Assembly (NCBI RefSeq): GCF_014332695.1
Contig: NZ_MBUA01000001.1
Location: forward strand, 744,001 to 808,000
Source: Flavihumibacter stibioxidans
Lineage (GTDB): Bacteria > Bacteroidota > Bacteroidia > Chitinophagales > Chitinophagaceae
DNA length: 64,000 nucleotides
Direction of reading: 5' to 3'
Shown: piece by piece, positions 19,601-28,648 of the stretch
How the letters are laid out: every line of letters starts with the position of its first letter
Numbering within the stretch: position 1 is the first letter of the stretch
Program-made: the position numbers and the translations under genes
The notes under the pieces: model-generated
Seen by the model: only the letters and a program-made list of their open reading frames with translations
What the model was told of the DNA's origin: nothing
The model's database searches: none

Positions 19601-19778
19601 GGGATCGGTGAATATTTATGATATGAGTGGTGTAGTGGTTTACCAGGACAAACTGGTGAAGAATTCCACCAGCCTGATAAAAAGTTATAACATTTCCGAT
19701 TTAAAGGCAGGCACTTATATTGTATATGTGAAATTTGAAGACGCACCGATGGTTACCAGAAAGATTCAGAAACTCTGA
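16671..19778 (+). CDS. Secreted heparin-lyase-like protein with seven PKD repeats and T9SS tail
   Basis: A 1035-residue secreted protein. After a signal peptide (residues 1-19, ending GNAQ) comes a beta-jelly-roll domain (about 20-255) resembling the heparin lyase I-like polysaccharide lyase family, with NLRWYAFSMFSP, VWEDWVFYFDES and GIYKWPW motifs. Seven tandem PKD/REJ-like repeats of about 97 residues (265-949) follow, each opening with APxANAG and ending with YxFRLTVTDNxGA. The last 85 residues are a T9SS type A sorting domain (STYPNPTRSTFTL). It is expected to cross the outer membrane by T9SS and stay at the surface. Lyase activity and substrate are inferred only. I chose the ATG at 16671 over an upstream TTG because the signal peptide begins there. 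Confidence 0.8.
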   Translation: MKTLVAVLMLMLPFFGNAQTWRAFSMSDSNPETGFQGTKECCSVSFQAETSIKRFGKTALRIELNKTDPSPTDGSGSKRAEKYYNYGSTKTAQNANLRWYAFSMFSPAATNASDPAEEIRFQLHSNVGSPVCALELKSGTWRIARRNSSGVTYTNIAPINYDVWEDWVFYFDESQGTDGSIKVWRNDVLLYTFTGTTNYSNSTAIYPYPNIGIYKWPWSGTWNPASTATKRVFYVDSVFYGTSAATYENMDVTPAGSTPPPTDVNQAPTSNAGSDLVITLPTNSATLNGSKSADSDGTIASYKWSQVSGPSAAVLTNGSSSTATASGLLAGTYVFRLTVTDNNGATATDDVSVTVVQNTSAGNQAPVANAGTNKTVTLPTNSTSLSASGSNDPDGSITAYRWTQTSGPSSSTLTNASTVNLTVGGLIQGTYTYRLTVTDNLGATGTATVSVTVNAATTTNQAPSADAGSAKTITLPTNSVSLSGSGSTDSDGTIASYRWSQVSGPNTATLTNATSVTTTASNLIQGTYSFRLTVTDNSGASSSATVSVTVNADATATNQAPVANAGSAKTITLPSNSVSLTGSASTDSDGTIASYRWTQVSGPNTATLTNATYATATASNLIQGIYSFRLTVTDNDGASGSATVSITVNAAATSTTNKAPVANAGSNKSIRLPTSSVSLSGAASFDPDGSIKSYKWTQTCGPSTVTFSSTMYPNITVYKLKEGTYCFKLQVWDNSGATASATVSVIVYPALASVKQAPIAVTSGKQTVVEGTAGILTGKGSYDPDGVISTYSWIQESGPSAATIADSTADSTTVSNLKPGTYNFQLIVTDNDGLTGTATHIIEVIAAPEPPNAAPIIVLPDTIMVDAQYDTVRLDASNSYDTDGQILKYQWKLVNGPANAVISNPNAAATTVSKLKPGAVYIYQVIAVDNDGASSKKQLTVTVASRNSNDAVTVMSTYPNPTRSTFTLRLDDNVTGQGSVNIYDMSGVVVYQDKLVKNSTSLIKSYNISDLKAGTYIVYVKFEDAPMVTRKIQKL
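17463..19519 (+). repeat. Seven tandem PKD-domain repeats, about 294 bp each
   Basis: The repeats are in-frame inside the lyase gene. Units 2, 3 and 4 are close in sequence, and units 3 and 4 are alike even at the DNA level (for example they share long stretches around 18148 and 18440). Units 5-7 are more divergent. Unit 5 alone carries two cysteines (TQTCGPS and EGTYCFK), which could form a disulfide. The pattern suggests growth by duplication in the middle of the array. Confidence 0.85.
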
Positions 19779-19800
19779 TCAACCGGATACTAATTATAAA

Positions 19801-19841
19801 AAAGAAAACGGCTGCCCCAAAAGGCAGCCGTTTTCTTTTTT
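19801..19841. terminator. Bidirectional intrinsic terminator
   Basis: A perfect 16-bp stem (19801-19816 with 19823-19838) around a six-base loop, with a GC-rich core (CGGCTGCC) and A/T tracts on both sides. It lies between the convergent lyase and esterase genes and should stop transcription from both. Confidence 0.93.
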
Positions 19842-19854
19842 ATAAAAGCTCAGA

Positions 19855-21990
19855 TTATTTTTTAATCACTTTGGACTGGTACACTTCATATCCTGTTTGA
19901 ATTCTGACAAAATAGACACCGGGTTTTACATCAAGCAATTCTCCCGCAGAAAATGAATTAGCACCTTTTTGCAGTTGTAGTTTGCTTTGCGACACCACCC
20001 GTCCTGCAAGGTCAATAATCTGGATATTCGCCAAACCACCTTCTTTCAGGGTAACCTGCATATTGGCACTATTGGTAACAGGATTCGGGAAGATGTTCAT
20101 TCCAGGCGTCTTACTTTGCCTGTTTAGAACCACAACGACATGGCTGGTAATTTCACGACTGTTATTGTCAATAGCCCTGATACGGTAAAAATTCTTTACC
20201 ACATTCGGCTTGTTATCAATAAACTTATACGTAACTACTCCGGCATTCCCGTTTGAATAAATGGATTTAATATTCGAAAATGACCTGCCGTCATCACTGC
20301 GTTCTACTTCGAATTCATAAAATTCAGTGTTATTATCAACTTCAAAAGTGATTTCGTTTGCAGCACCGGTTTGGCGAACCCTTAACTTAAGCGGATCAAC
20401 AGGTAAAGCGCCCAACCCGATTCCAACCTGGTCAAACAACATCATCCCAATGCCATTTCCATTTACAATTGCAGGGGATGCCGTAGAACCATAATGGTCA
20501 TAATATGAAATGGAAGTTGGATTAGTTGTGGTACCAACAGCAGGAGTATAATCCAGAATAATTCTATTGTCAACGAGGGCCAGGTTGGTAATATTATAAC
20601 CTCCACCGGATCCATGTAACTCAAAATTTGCCCTGTTTGCAGTTGAAGAACCAACCAGACTGTAAACATCCGTTGATTTGGAAAAATACAAAGTAACCTG
20701 ATCGGCAAGTCCGGCTCCCGCACCACTGACCGCTATCCTTGTAAATTCAATATAATTTGGATCCGGTGCAGTAGTATTAGGCAGTTCAGGTTGCCCGTAT
20801 AAATCCGTCCTGACAAGGTGGAAGGCTCTTTCTCCCAGCAGTTTATACCCATTATCATAACCAAAATGACAATAGCTGTATCCGGTACTACCAGGAGGTG
20901 GTGGGAATGAGAATTCCTCCAGCTGGGGCAAATTGGTTGTTGAAATCAGTCTTGCAAAACCGGGATTGGCTTTCACATATTCCAATTCTGCCTGCTCTAT
21001 CATGGCGGCCATATATGGAGTGGCTGCACAACCGGAACGGATCTGGAACATGTAGAGATACTGAGCGGAAGGAAAGTCAGTTTTCCAGTCAGTCCACATT
21101 TTGTTTAGGTGTGAGAGGTATAATGATTTTGTCATACCAGGCTCAAATGCATCGTTTTCTCCCTGGTACCAGAATATTGCCTTAATCTGGTTGGTCAATC
21201 CTGCAGACTGAACCCTGTGCAATAATCTGCCGTAATTTGTATTCAGATTGGTCGGATTCTGGTCATCCCGCATGAAATAGGTGATATCCTCCGCATAATG
21301 CGAACCATTCAGTATACAAACAGGAACCCCATAAGTATCAACGATCTGGCCTGCCAGGCGCATGGCCCACTGGCCAACATTATACTGGATATTCCAGGCT
21401 GCATCGCCCTTTCCTTCTCCCCAGGAATAAACATAGCTTTCAGGAGTAGCCAGTTTATAGCGGTCGTAGGAGCGGATAAACTTTCTATTTTTTGCAGTAT
21501 CAGAAGTACCGGGATTTTCAGGCCGCTTTTTGGCTTCGGCATTGGATTGCCCCTGGACGATAAAGATGTCCCCGGCCACTACATTTGTAATTGTTTTTAA
21601 ATAATCAAATCCCTTTCTCAGAATAAATGCATAGCTGAATAATCCGGCATCGATGTTATAGGTAAAATCAAATGCTGAACCATTTGTAATTGGAGTCGTG
21701 TTAATTGCAATTGTTTCCAGTGTTTCCCCCGAATCATTATAATCACCATCGGCATTAAGGTCTTTGTAAACAATTAAACTTGGATTGCTAACAGTTGTGT
21801 TAAATGTCCCTTTGAATCTAACAGTGCCCTTGTTTGATGCATTTCTCGGATAGAGCTGGTTATTCATCGGCCATTGTTCCCAGGTTCCCCAGGTTTCAGT
21901 CACTTGTGCTGATGCAGCAGTAAATAGTAGGGATAGCCAACAGACCCATAGGCATCTCACTACATAGCGGTACGTAAAATTTGAATTCAT
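19855..21990 (-). CDS. Secreted SGNH acetylesterase-like protein (SASA type) with T9SS tail
   Basis: A 711-residue secreted protein. A signal peptide (residues 1-29, ending ASAQ) is followed by a beta-rich N-terminal part. A sialate O-acetylesterase-like SGNH domain begins with IFIVQGQSNAEAK near residue 145 (block I serine), continues with KAIFWYQGENDA (block III) and ends with a histidine in YCHFGYDNGYKLLGERAF near residue 375. After a linker domain there is a fibronectin-like segment and a T9SS type A tail (NIFPNPVTNSANMQ, KPGVYFVRIQT). It likely removes acetyl groups from a surface or external glycan. Its location next to an O-acylating polysaccharide locus makes that polymer a candidate substrate (inference). 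Confidence 0.82.
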   Translation of the reverse strand: MNSNFTYRYVVRCLWVCWLSLLFTAASAQVTETWGTWEQWPMNNQLYPRNASNKGTVRFKGTFNTTVSNPSLIVYKDLNADGDYNDSGETLETIAINTTPITNGSAFDFTYNIDAGLFSYAFILRKGFDYLKTITNVVAGDIFIVQGQSNAEAKKRPENPGTSDTAKNRKFIRSYDRYKLATPESYVYSWGEGKGDAAWNIQYNVGQWAMRLAGQIVDTYGVPVCILNGSHYAEDITYFMRDDQNPTNLNTNYGRLLHRVQSAGLTNQIKAIFWYQGENDAFEPGMTKSLYLSHLNKMWTDWKTDFPSAQYLYMFQIRSGCAATPYMAAMIEQAELEYVKANPGFARLISTTNLPQLEEFSFPPPPGSTGYSYCHFGYDNGYKLLGERAFHLVRTDLYGQPELPNTTAPDPNYIEFTRIAVSGAGAGLADQVTLYFSKSTDVYSLVGSSTANRANFELHGSGGGYNITNLALVDNRIILDYTPAVGTTTNPTSISYYDHYGSTASPAIVNGNGIGMMLFDQVGIGLGALPVDPLKLRVRQTGAANEITFEVDNNTEFYEFEVERSDDGRSFSNIKSIYSNGNAGVVTYKFIDNKPNVVKNFYRIRAIDNNSREITSHVVVVLNRQSKTPGMNIFPNPVTNSANMQVTLKEGGLANIQIIDLAGRVVSQSKLQLQKGANSFSAGELLDVKPGVYFVRIQTGYEVYQSKVIKK

Positions 21991-22116
21991 TTCTCCCTTT
22001 CTTTTTGTGTTTCAATAGGCCAACCAGAGAGGAAATTCAGAAGGGATAATGGAGAATCAGGTGGAGGCTTTTAAGGGATAAAGGAAAAGGCTTAATATTT
22101 CACTGTGTATCTGAGT

Positions 22117-22124
22117 CAAAAATA
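22117..22124 (-). promoter_or_regulatory. Candidate -7 element of the esterase gene
   Basis: TATTTTTG on the minus strand matches TAnnTTTG, about 127 bases before the start at 21990. No -33 element is visible, so this is weak. Confidence 0.25.
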
Positions 22125-22282
22125 TATCTTTTCCTGAGAAATTAAAATACTGTGCATAAACAATTTTGTTTTCGCTAAAACCACCACAAAAAATATATTA
22201 AATACCTGCACAATTGCTTAGATATCAACATTATAAATAGTACATGATTCAGCGTTTTAACTTCGACTTTCCCACAAAGAAA

Positions 22283-22312
22283 CGGCCTTCCCTGCTTTTG
22301 CAGAAAAGGCCG
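22283..22312 (-). terminator. Intrinsic terminator of groES-groEL
   Basis: Outer stem CGGCCTT/AAGGCCG and inner stem CTGC/GCAG around TTTT, separated by two-base internal loops. On the minus strand a T-rich stretch (TTTCTTTG) follows. It lies 22 bases past the groEL stop. Confidence 0.65.
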
Positions 22313-22334
22313 CTCTATATAATCCTCTTTTATA

Positions 22335-23996
<1,662 letters not shown>

Positions 23997-24278
23997 TTAA
24001 ACGATTGCCAGGATATCACTTTCGCGCATGATAAGGTAATCACCGCCTTCCACCTGCAATTCTGTACCTGCATATTTACCATACAGAACAGTATCGCCAA
24101 CTTTTACTGTCATTGGCTCATCCTTTTTTCCGGTACCCGCGGCAACGATAGTGCCACGCTGGGGTTTTTCTTTGGCAGTGTCGGGGATAATGATCCCGCC
24201 TGCGGTCTTCTCTTCAGCAGGGGCTGGTTTAACAACCACCCTGTCATGCAAAGGAGTAATGTTCAACTTCTTAGCCAT
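23997..24278 (-). CDS. groS: Co-chaperonin GroES
   Basis: A 93-residue GroES with the N-terminal [19 protein letters not shown] block, the mobile loop ending in [15 protein letters not shown], and the C-terminal [13 protein letters not shown]. It caps the GroEL ring. It is the first gene of a two-gene operon. A -7 element lies about 60 bases upstream. Confidence 0.99.
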   Translation of the reverse strand: MAKKLNITPLHDRVVVKPAPAEEKTAGGIIIPDTAKEKPQRGTIVAAGTGKKDEPMTVKVGDTVLYGKYAGTELQVEGGDYLIMRESDILAIV

Positions 24279-24336
24279 TTTATTTGGTTTTTATTAAGTG
24301 AGTAATGATTTTGGAGCAATCGCCCCCAAAGGCGAG

Positions 24337-24344
24337 CAAAACTA
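24337..24344 (-). promoter_or_regulatory. Candidate -7 element of groES-groEL
   Basis: On the minus strand TAGTTTTG matches TAnnTTTG, about 59 bases before the groES ATG. No clear -33 element at the usual distance; the leader would contain a small CGCC/GGCG hairpin (24321-24334). Confidence 0.4.
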
Positions 24345-24476
24345 AACGAATTATATGCCAATTCAGCATTTGACCTGTTTTAAGGTCAATTTTGCAGTTT
24401 GCCGGCTGATTTCCTGCTCTACTGCAGAAAATTCCACTGACGATCCCGTCAATTCCGTGTCAATTTTTCAGCCCTA

Positions 24477-24507
24477 TTGCATCTTCGGCAGTCGTTTTGT
24501 ATGTTTG
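24477..24507 (+). promoter_or_regulatory. Promoter of the small lipoprotein gene
   Basis: TTG at 24477-24479, then 20 bases, then TATGTTTG at 24500-24507. Both spacing and -7 element fit the Bacteroidota housekeeping promoter. It places the start of transcription a few bases before the ATG at 24528 and argues against any earlier start. Confidence 0.6.
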
Positions 24508-24527
24508 AGGCCTATCCGATCCATACC

Positions 24528-24848
24528 ATGAAATACATACTTACGGCAATGACTGCCATTTTGCTGTTATCCTGCAGCAAATCAAATGAAGTTCCCCTCC
24601 AGGTTACGGAGGAAAAAACCGCCAGTATCCAGACATGGCGTTATGCCTGCGGCCCTGCATGCGACGCGGCTGCATGGGTTCTGGTGCTTACCGATGGCAG
24701 CAGCTTTGAAGCTGCAAACCTTCCTGAACCCTTTCATAGCCAAAACCAGGATGTACTGGTCAGGTTCAATAAAACAGGAAAGAGAAATACGGGCTATTCC
24801 GGAACAGGCCTGGAACTGGTTACCATCCTGGGCATCAGGAAAAAATAA
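24528..24848 (+). CDS. Small hypothetical lipoprotein
   Basis: A 106-residue protein starting at the ATG at 24528, with a lipoprotein signal peptide (ILTAMTAILLLSC, cysteine near residue 16). The mature part is small, with a pair of cysteines in YACGPACDAAAW and a predicted beta-rich C-terminal half. I do not recognise a family. It has its own promoter and stands alone between the divergently read groES gene and nusB. It probably sits in the periplasm-facing or outer membrane leaflet. Confidence 0.7.
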   Translation: MKYILTAMTAILLLSCSKSNEVPLQVTEEKTASIQTWRYACGPACDAAAWVLVLTDGSSFEAANLPEPFHSQNQDVLVRFNKTGKRNTGYSGTGLELVTILGIRKK

Positions 24849-24897
24849 ACTCCCTGCCCCACACCTGCCAATACCTTCTTAATTATAACAGGCAGAG

Positions 24898-24929
24898 TTT
24901 GGTCACTGCCCCTAAATCCTGTAGATTTG
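24898..24929 (+). promoter_or_regulatory. Promoter of the nusB cluster
   Basis: TTTG (24898-24901), 20 bases, TAGATTTG (24922-24929). This is the best match to the full Bacteroidota promoter consensus in the window, 26 bases before the nusB ATG. Confidence 0.78.
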
Positions 24930-24954
24930 CCGGCTCAACAAAGCTCTTGCAGGT

Positions 24955-25878
24955 ATGATCAGCAGACGAATTATCCGGGTTAAAGTAATGCAAACCCTTT
25001 ATGCTCTGGACGCATTGGAACAGTCCACCCCACCCGGAGAACCCGTAAAACTTTTACAGAAACAATTTGACCTTACCCGCCAGCTGCTGGTTTCTGTCAT
25101 CCATTTCCTGACAGAAATTTTGCGATATGCTGAAACAGATTCCCGCAACCGTGCCAATAAACACCTGCCTTCAGCAGAAGACCTGGAAGTAAATACCAAG
25201 ATTGCCGGCAACAACCTGCTCTGGAAAATCATGGAAGACCTTTCCCTCCAGAAAGCTATCAGGGAAGACAATATAGACAGGTACTCAGATAAGGAACTGG
25301 TCCGTAAAATATATCACCAACTGGTTGATACCAGCGAATACAAAACCTATATCACTGAACAAAGCAGGGATTCGAAAGCGGAGAAAGCTATCATTGACTT
25401 CATCTACTCCAACCTGATGATCACCAATGAGGCATTCACCAGTCACATGGAGGAAAACTTCAACAACTGGGACGATGATTGCGAAATGATCAACCTGCTG
25501 GTACAGAATTATCTGAACAAACCCGGCACCTACAATTTCCAGGAGATCCTGAGCCCCGAAAAATGGGAATTCGCCAAAGGCTTGCTGAAAACTGTTCTGG
25601 AGAAAAAAGAAATCACCCTTGACATGATCAAGCCCAAATTAAAGAACTGGGATCCGGACAGGATCGCAACCCTGGATATGATACTCATGCAAATGGGTGT
25701 TTGTGAATTCCTGTATTTTGAGACCATCCCGCCCAAGGTTACCATCAACGAATATATAGACCTGGCGAAGGAATACAGCACGCCACAAAGCGGACAGTTT
25801 GTAAATGGTATCCTCGATAATATTCATAAGGATCTTGCCCAGGGCAACCAATTGCATAAAATCAGTTTCAAAAAATAA
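24955..25878 (+). CDS. nusB: Transcription antitermination factor NusB
   Basis: A 307-residue NusB. The N-terminus (ISRRIIRVKVMQTLYAL) and the C-terminal half hold the NusB fold: WDPDRIATLDMILMQMGVCE near residue 230 and the closing block INEYIDLAKEYSTPQSGQFV followed by NGILDN. Members in Bacteroidota are about twice the length of the E. coli protein because of an N-terminal extension, and this one fits. NusB binds boxA RNA with S10 and supports rRNA antitermination. It is the first gene of a unit with DUF1573, yajC and coaE. Confidence 0.95.
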   Translation: MISRRIIRVKVMQTLYALDALEQSTPPGEPVKLLQKQFDLTRQLLVSVIHFLTEILRYAETDSRNRANKHLPSAEDLEVNTKIAGNNLLWKIMEDLSLQKAIREDNIDRYSDKELVRKIYHQLVDTSEYKTYITEQSRDSKAEKAIIDFIYSNLMITNEAFTSHMEENFNNWDDDCEMINLLVQNYLNKPGTYNFQEILSPEKWEFAKGLLKTVLEKKEITLDMIKPKLKNWDPDRIATLDMILMQMGVCEFLYFETIPPKVTINEYIDLAKEYSTPQSGQFVNGILDNIHKDLAQGNQLHKISFKK

Positions 25879-25888
25879 AATCCGGAAA

Positions 25889-26353
25889 ATGCGCAAATTA
25901 TTTTTTCTTGTGCTGGCTGCAGCCATCGTATCCTGTCAAAATAGTGAGAATAAGGAAAACACCGGCGGCCAGGAAAGCACTGCTGTCCCGGGGCCTGTGC
26001 CCGACCAGTCTGACATGGTGGACAGCAGCCAGTTTACCAGTATTGAATGGCTGGATTCTGACAAAGATTACGGAAAGGTAAATGAAGGCCAGAAAGTTGA
26101 AGTTGCTTTCCGGTTCAGGAACAGTGGTGATAAACCCCTGGTCATTTTTTCGGTTACACCTACCTGTGGCTGCACTGCGGCCGAACCTCCCAAGGAACCC
26201 ATACTGCCGGGCCAGGAAGGAGTGATTAAAGGTGCGTTCGACAGCAACGGCAGGATCGGCACAAACAACAAAACAATCCATGTAAGGGCCAACACTAAAA
26301 ACAGCATGGACCATAACCTTAATTTTAAGGTAGAAGTGGAGAAGAAGAAGTAA
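25889..26353 (+). CDS. DUF1573 domain lipoprotein
   Basis: A 154-residue lipoprotein. The start at 25889 gives a signal peptide with lipobox (LAAAIVSC, cysteine near residue 16). The rest is a single DUF1573 domain, an Ig/ASH-like fold, with DYGKVNEGQKVEVAFRFRN, FSVTPTCGCTAAEPPKEPI and GVIKGAFDSNGRIGTNNKTI. The TCGCT motif is typical of the family. The role is unknown. It lies 10 bases after nusB and 40 before yajC, an order often seen in Bacteroidota. Confidence 0.9.
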   Translation: MRKLFFLVLAAAIVSCQNSENKENTGGQESTAVPGPVPDQSDMVDSSQFTSIEWLDSDKDYGKVNEGQKVEVAFRFRNSGDKPLVIFSVTPTCGCTAAEPPKEPILPGQEGVIKGAFDSNGRIGTNNKTIHVRANTKNSMDHNLNFKVEVEKKK

Positions 26354-26393
26354 ACCAGTTTATCAATTATTTTAGCATATCAAATAACAAACA

Positions 26394-26732
26394 ATGACCA
26401 ATTTATTTTTCCTGCAGGCAGCCGGTGGTTCGGGTGCTACGTTTCAATTAGTTCTCCTGGGTGGTATGATCCTCGTATTCTGGTTGTTCATGATCCGTCC
26501 CCAGGCCAAAAAAGCCAAAATGGCCAAGCAGTTCCAGGAAAACATGCAAAAAGGAGATAAGATCGTTACCATCGCCGGTATCCATGGTATCGTAAACAAG
26601 GTTAATGAAGATGGTACCATCAACCTGGAAACCAGTCCGGGCAGCTACATGAAAATTGAAAAATCTGCTATCTCCCTCGAGTGGACACAGAACATCAACA
26701 AATCTGCAGCAGCTGTTGCTGACAAAAAATAA
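26394..26732 (+). CDS. yajC: Preprotein translocase subunit YajC
   Basis: A 112-residue protein with one membrane segment (about residues 17-35, LVLLGGMILVFWLFMIRPQ) followed by the family block KKMAKQFQENMQKGDKIVTIAG-type sequence and a small cytoplasmic beta domain (HGIVNKVNEDGTINLE). YajC binds SecDF in the Sec translocon; secDF lies about 3.3 kb further on. Its stop directly abuts the coaE ATG. Confidence 0.95.
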   Translation: MTNLFFLQAAGGSGATFQLVLLGGMILVFWLFMIRPQAKKAKMAKQFQENMQKGDKIVTIAGIHGIVNKVNEDGTINLETSPGSYMKIEKSAISLEWTQNINKSAAAVADKK

Positions 26733-27329
26733 ATGCTCAGAGTAGGCATTACAGGCGGTATCGGTAGTGGTAAATCTATTGTTGCCAGGGTTTTCGCAAA
26801 CCTTGGCATCCCTGTTTATAACGCTGATACCGCCGCTAAACGACTGATGGAGTCCGACCCCGGACTCATTGATTCCATCAAAAAAACATTTGGCAATGAA
26901 GCCTACTCCGGGAATAAACTTAACCGGTCTTTTATTGCCGGTATTGTTTTCAGGGACAAACAGAAACTCCGGGAACTTAACGAGCTCGTCCATCCGGTTA
27001 CCATCCTCGATGGCGAAACCTGGATGAAGCAACAATCCTCTCCTTACGCGTTAAAAGAAGCTGCCCTGATTTTTGAATCAGGAGCACAGGCACAACTTGA
27101 TCTTGTAATCGGCGTTAGCGCTCCCCTGCACCTGCGTATTCACCGGGTGATGCAAAGGGACAATATCAGCAGGGAAGAAGTTTTGAAAAGAATGGATAAC
27201 CAGATCAGTGATACGATCAAAATGCGGTTATGCGACTACGTTATTACCAATGATGATATCCAGCTGGTACTGCCGCAGGTGCTCAAAGTTCATGAAACGA
27301 TCCTCGCCAAAGCGGAAGAAAAAATATGA
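26733..27329 (+). CDS. coaE: Dephospho-CoA kinase
   Basis: A 198-residue P-loop kinase that phosphorylates dephospho-CoA in the last step of coenzyme A synthesis. The P-loop is GITGGIGSGKS near residue 5. NADTAAKRLM near residue 31 and the HPVTILDGETW and RVMQRDNISREEVLKRMDNQ blocks follow, which form the acceptor site and lid. The start codon immediately follows the yajC stop (TAAATG), so translation is likely coupled. Confidence 0.97.
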   Translation: MLRVGITGGIGSGKSIVARVFANLGIPVYNADTAAKRLMESDPGLIDSIKKTFGNEAYSGNKLNRSFIAGIVFRDKQKLRELNELVHPVTILDGETWMKQQSSPYALKEAALIFESGAQAQLDLVIGVSAPLHLRIHRVMQRDNISREEVLKRMDNQISDTIKMRLCDYVITNDDIQLVLPQVLKVHETILAKAEEKI

Positions 27330-27369
27330 AGATGTGAAGCATTTCTGCCCCACATCCCCACATCAGTAA

Positions 27370-28560
27370 TTATTTCAGTTTTGCCAACGCTTCTTTGATC
27401 CTTTTCATCCCCTCTTCAATCTTAGGCAGACTGTTGGTATAGGCGATCCTGATGCATTTGTCTTCACCAAATGCCTTACCTGTAACTGTTGTGACATGGG
27501 CATTTTCCAGGATGTAAAAACAAAGCTCATCTGAATTATTCACCGTAGTTGTTCCGTCGGATTTTCCGAAATAGCAGGATACATCCGGAAATACGTAGAA
27601 TGCACCGTCGGGCTCAATGCAGGTTACTCCGGGTAATTCCGCCAGTAATTTCATCATTACTTTTTTACGCTGCTCAAACTCCTTCACCATCGCCTTGCTG
27701 GGTGCCAGGTCGGTGGTCAGTGCAGTAATGGCAGCACGCTGTGTAACCGCATTCGCACCACTGGTTATCTGTCCCTGGATCTTTTCACAGGCCTTCACGA
27801 TTTCAGGTGCTCCCGCGATATAACCCAAACGGTAACCCGTCATAGCAAAACCTTTGCTGAGACCGTTGATGATGATCACCCTGTCTTTGATATCCTCAAA
27901 CTGGGCGATGCTTTCATGCTTACCGCTATAATTGATGTATTCATAGATTTCATCACTCATGATATACACCTGCGGATGCTTGCGGAAAACTTCAGCCAGT
28001 GCGGCCAATTCGTCCCTGCTGTATACCGCGCCTGTAGGATTACAGGGAGATGAAAACATGAACAGTTTTGTATTCGGCGTGATGGCAGCTTCCACTTCCG
28101 CGGCACTTACCTTGTAGCCGGCTTCAGCTTTGGTCCTGATCATTACGGGCACACCTTCAGACATCTTTACAATCTCGGAATAGGAAACCCAGTATGGAGT
28201 CGGAATGATTACCTCATCCCCATTATCAATAAGCGCCATGATGAGGTTGGCGATACTCTGCTTGGCACCGGTTGAAACCAGAATATTCTCCGGTTTATAA
28301 TCCAGGTTATTATCTCTTTTTAATTTGGTACAAACTGCTTCCCTCAGTTCTGGATAACCGGCTACTGGTGCATAATGGCTCCAGTTTTCATCAACAGCAA
28401 CTTTGGCAGCGACCTTGATGTGTTCCGGCGTATCGAAGTCGGGTTCTCCAAGGCTCAGGTCGATGACATCAAATCCTTTTGCACGCAGTTCACGGCCCAT
28501 CTTGGCCATCCGGAGCGTTTCCGGTTCGCTGAAACGCTGTAATCGCGATGATAATGACAT
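27370..28560 (-). CDS. Class I/II pyridoxal-phosphate aminotransferase (aspartate aminotransferase type)
   Basis: A 396-residue fold-type I aminotransferase. DLSLGEPDFDTPEHIKVAA near residue 34, FSSPCNPTGAVYSRDEL near 170, DEIYEYINY near 203 and INGLSKGFAMTGYRLGYIAG, with the PLP lysine near residue 238, are all present, as is the C-terminal RIAYTNSL arginine. The close set is the aspartate/prephenate aminotransferase branch, likely acting in aspartate or aromatic amino acid metabolism. The exact amino donor cannot be fixed from sequence. It is transcribed alone and converges on coaE. Confidence 0.92.
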   Translation of the reverse strand: MSLSSRLQRFSEPETLRMAKMGRELRAKGFDVIDLSLGEPDFDTPEHIKVAAKVAVDENWSHYAPVAGYPELREAVCTKLKRDNNLDYKPENILVSTGAKQSIANLIMALIDNGDEVIIPTPYWVSYSEIVKMSEGVPVMIRTKAEAGYKVSAAEVEAAITPNTKLFMFSSPCNPTGAVYSRDELAALAEVFRKHPQVYIMSDEIYEYINYSGKHESIAQFEDIKDRVIIINGLSKGFAMTGYRLGYIAGAPEIVKACEKIQGQITSGANAVTQRAAITALTTDLAPSKAMVKEFEQRKKVMMKLLAELPGVTCIEPDGAFYVFPDVSCYFGKSDGTTTVNNSDELCFYILENAHVTTVTGKAFGEDKCIRIAYTNSLPKIEEGMKRIKEALAKLK

Positions 28561-28648
28561 TTCGTGTTTAAAATTGGTTGGTTCTATAATCGAATGCTTG
28601 ACAATCTGTAAAATTAACGAAATGAGGTTTTCCGGCCAGCATCAATTT

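Larger units (their letters stand above)
21991..22334. other. 344-bp gap upstream of the esterase gene and downstream of groEL
   Basis: AT-rich, without a believable gene. It holds the groEL terminator (22283-22312) and a possible -7 element for the esterase gene (TATTTTTG on the minus strand, 22117-22124), without a clear -33 partner. I see nothing else. Confidence 0.5.

Noticed and set aside
24279-24400. A CIRCE/HrcA operator upstream of groES
   Set aside because: No TTAGCACTC-N9-GAGTGCTAA or close variant is present; only a -7 element and a small hairpin are seen.
26448-27035. A 195-codon minus-strand frame opposite yajC and coaE
   Set aside because: It spans two genuine genes on the other strand and has low-complexity, His/Phe/Asn-rich sequence typical of antisense shadows.
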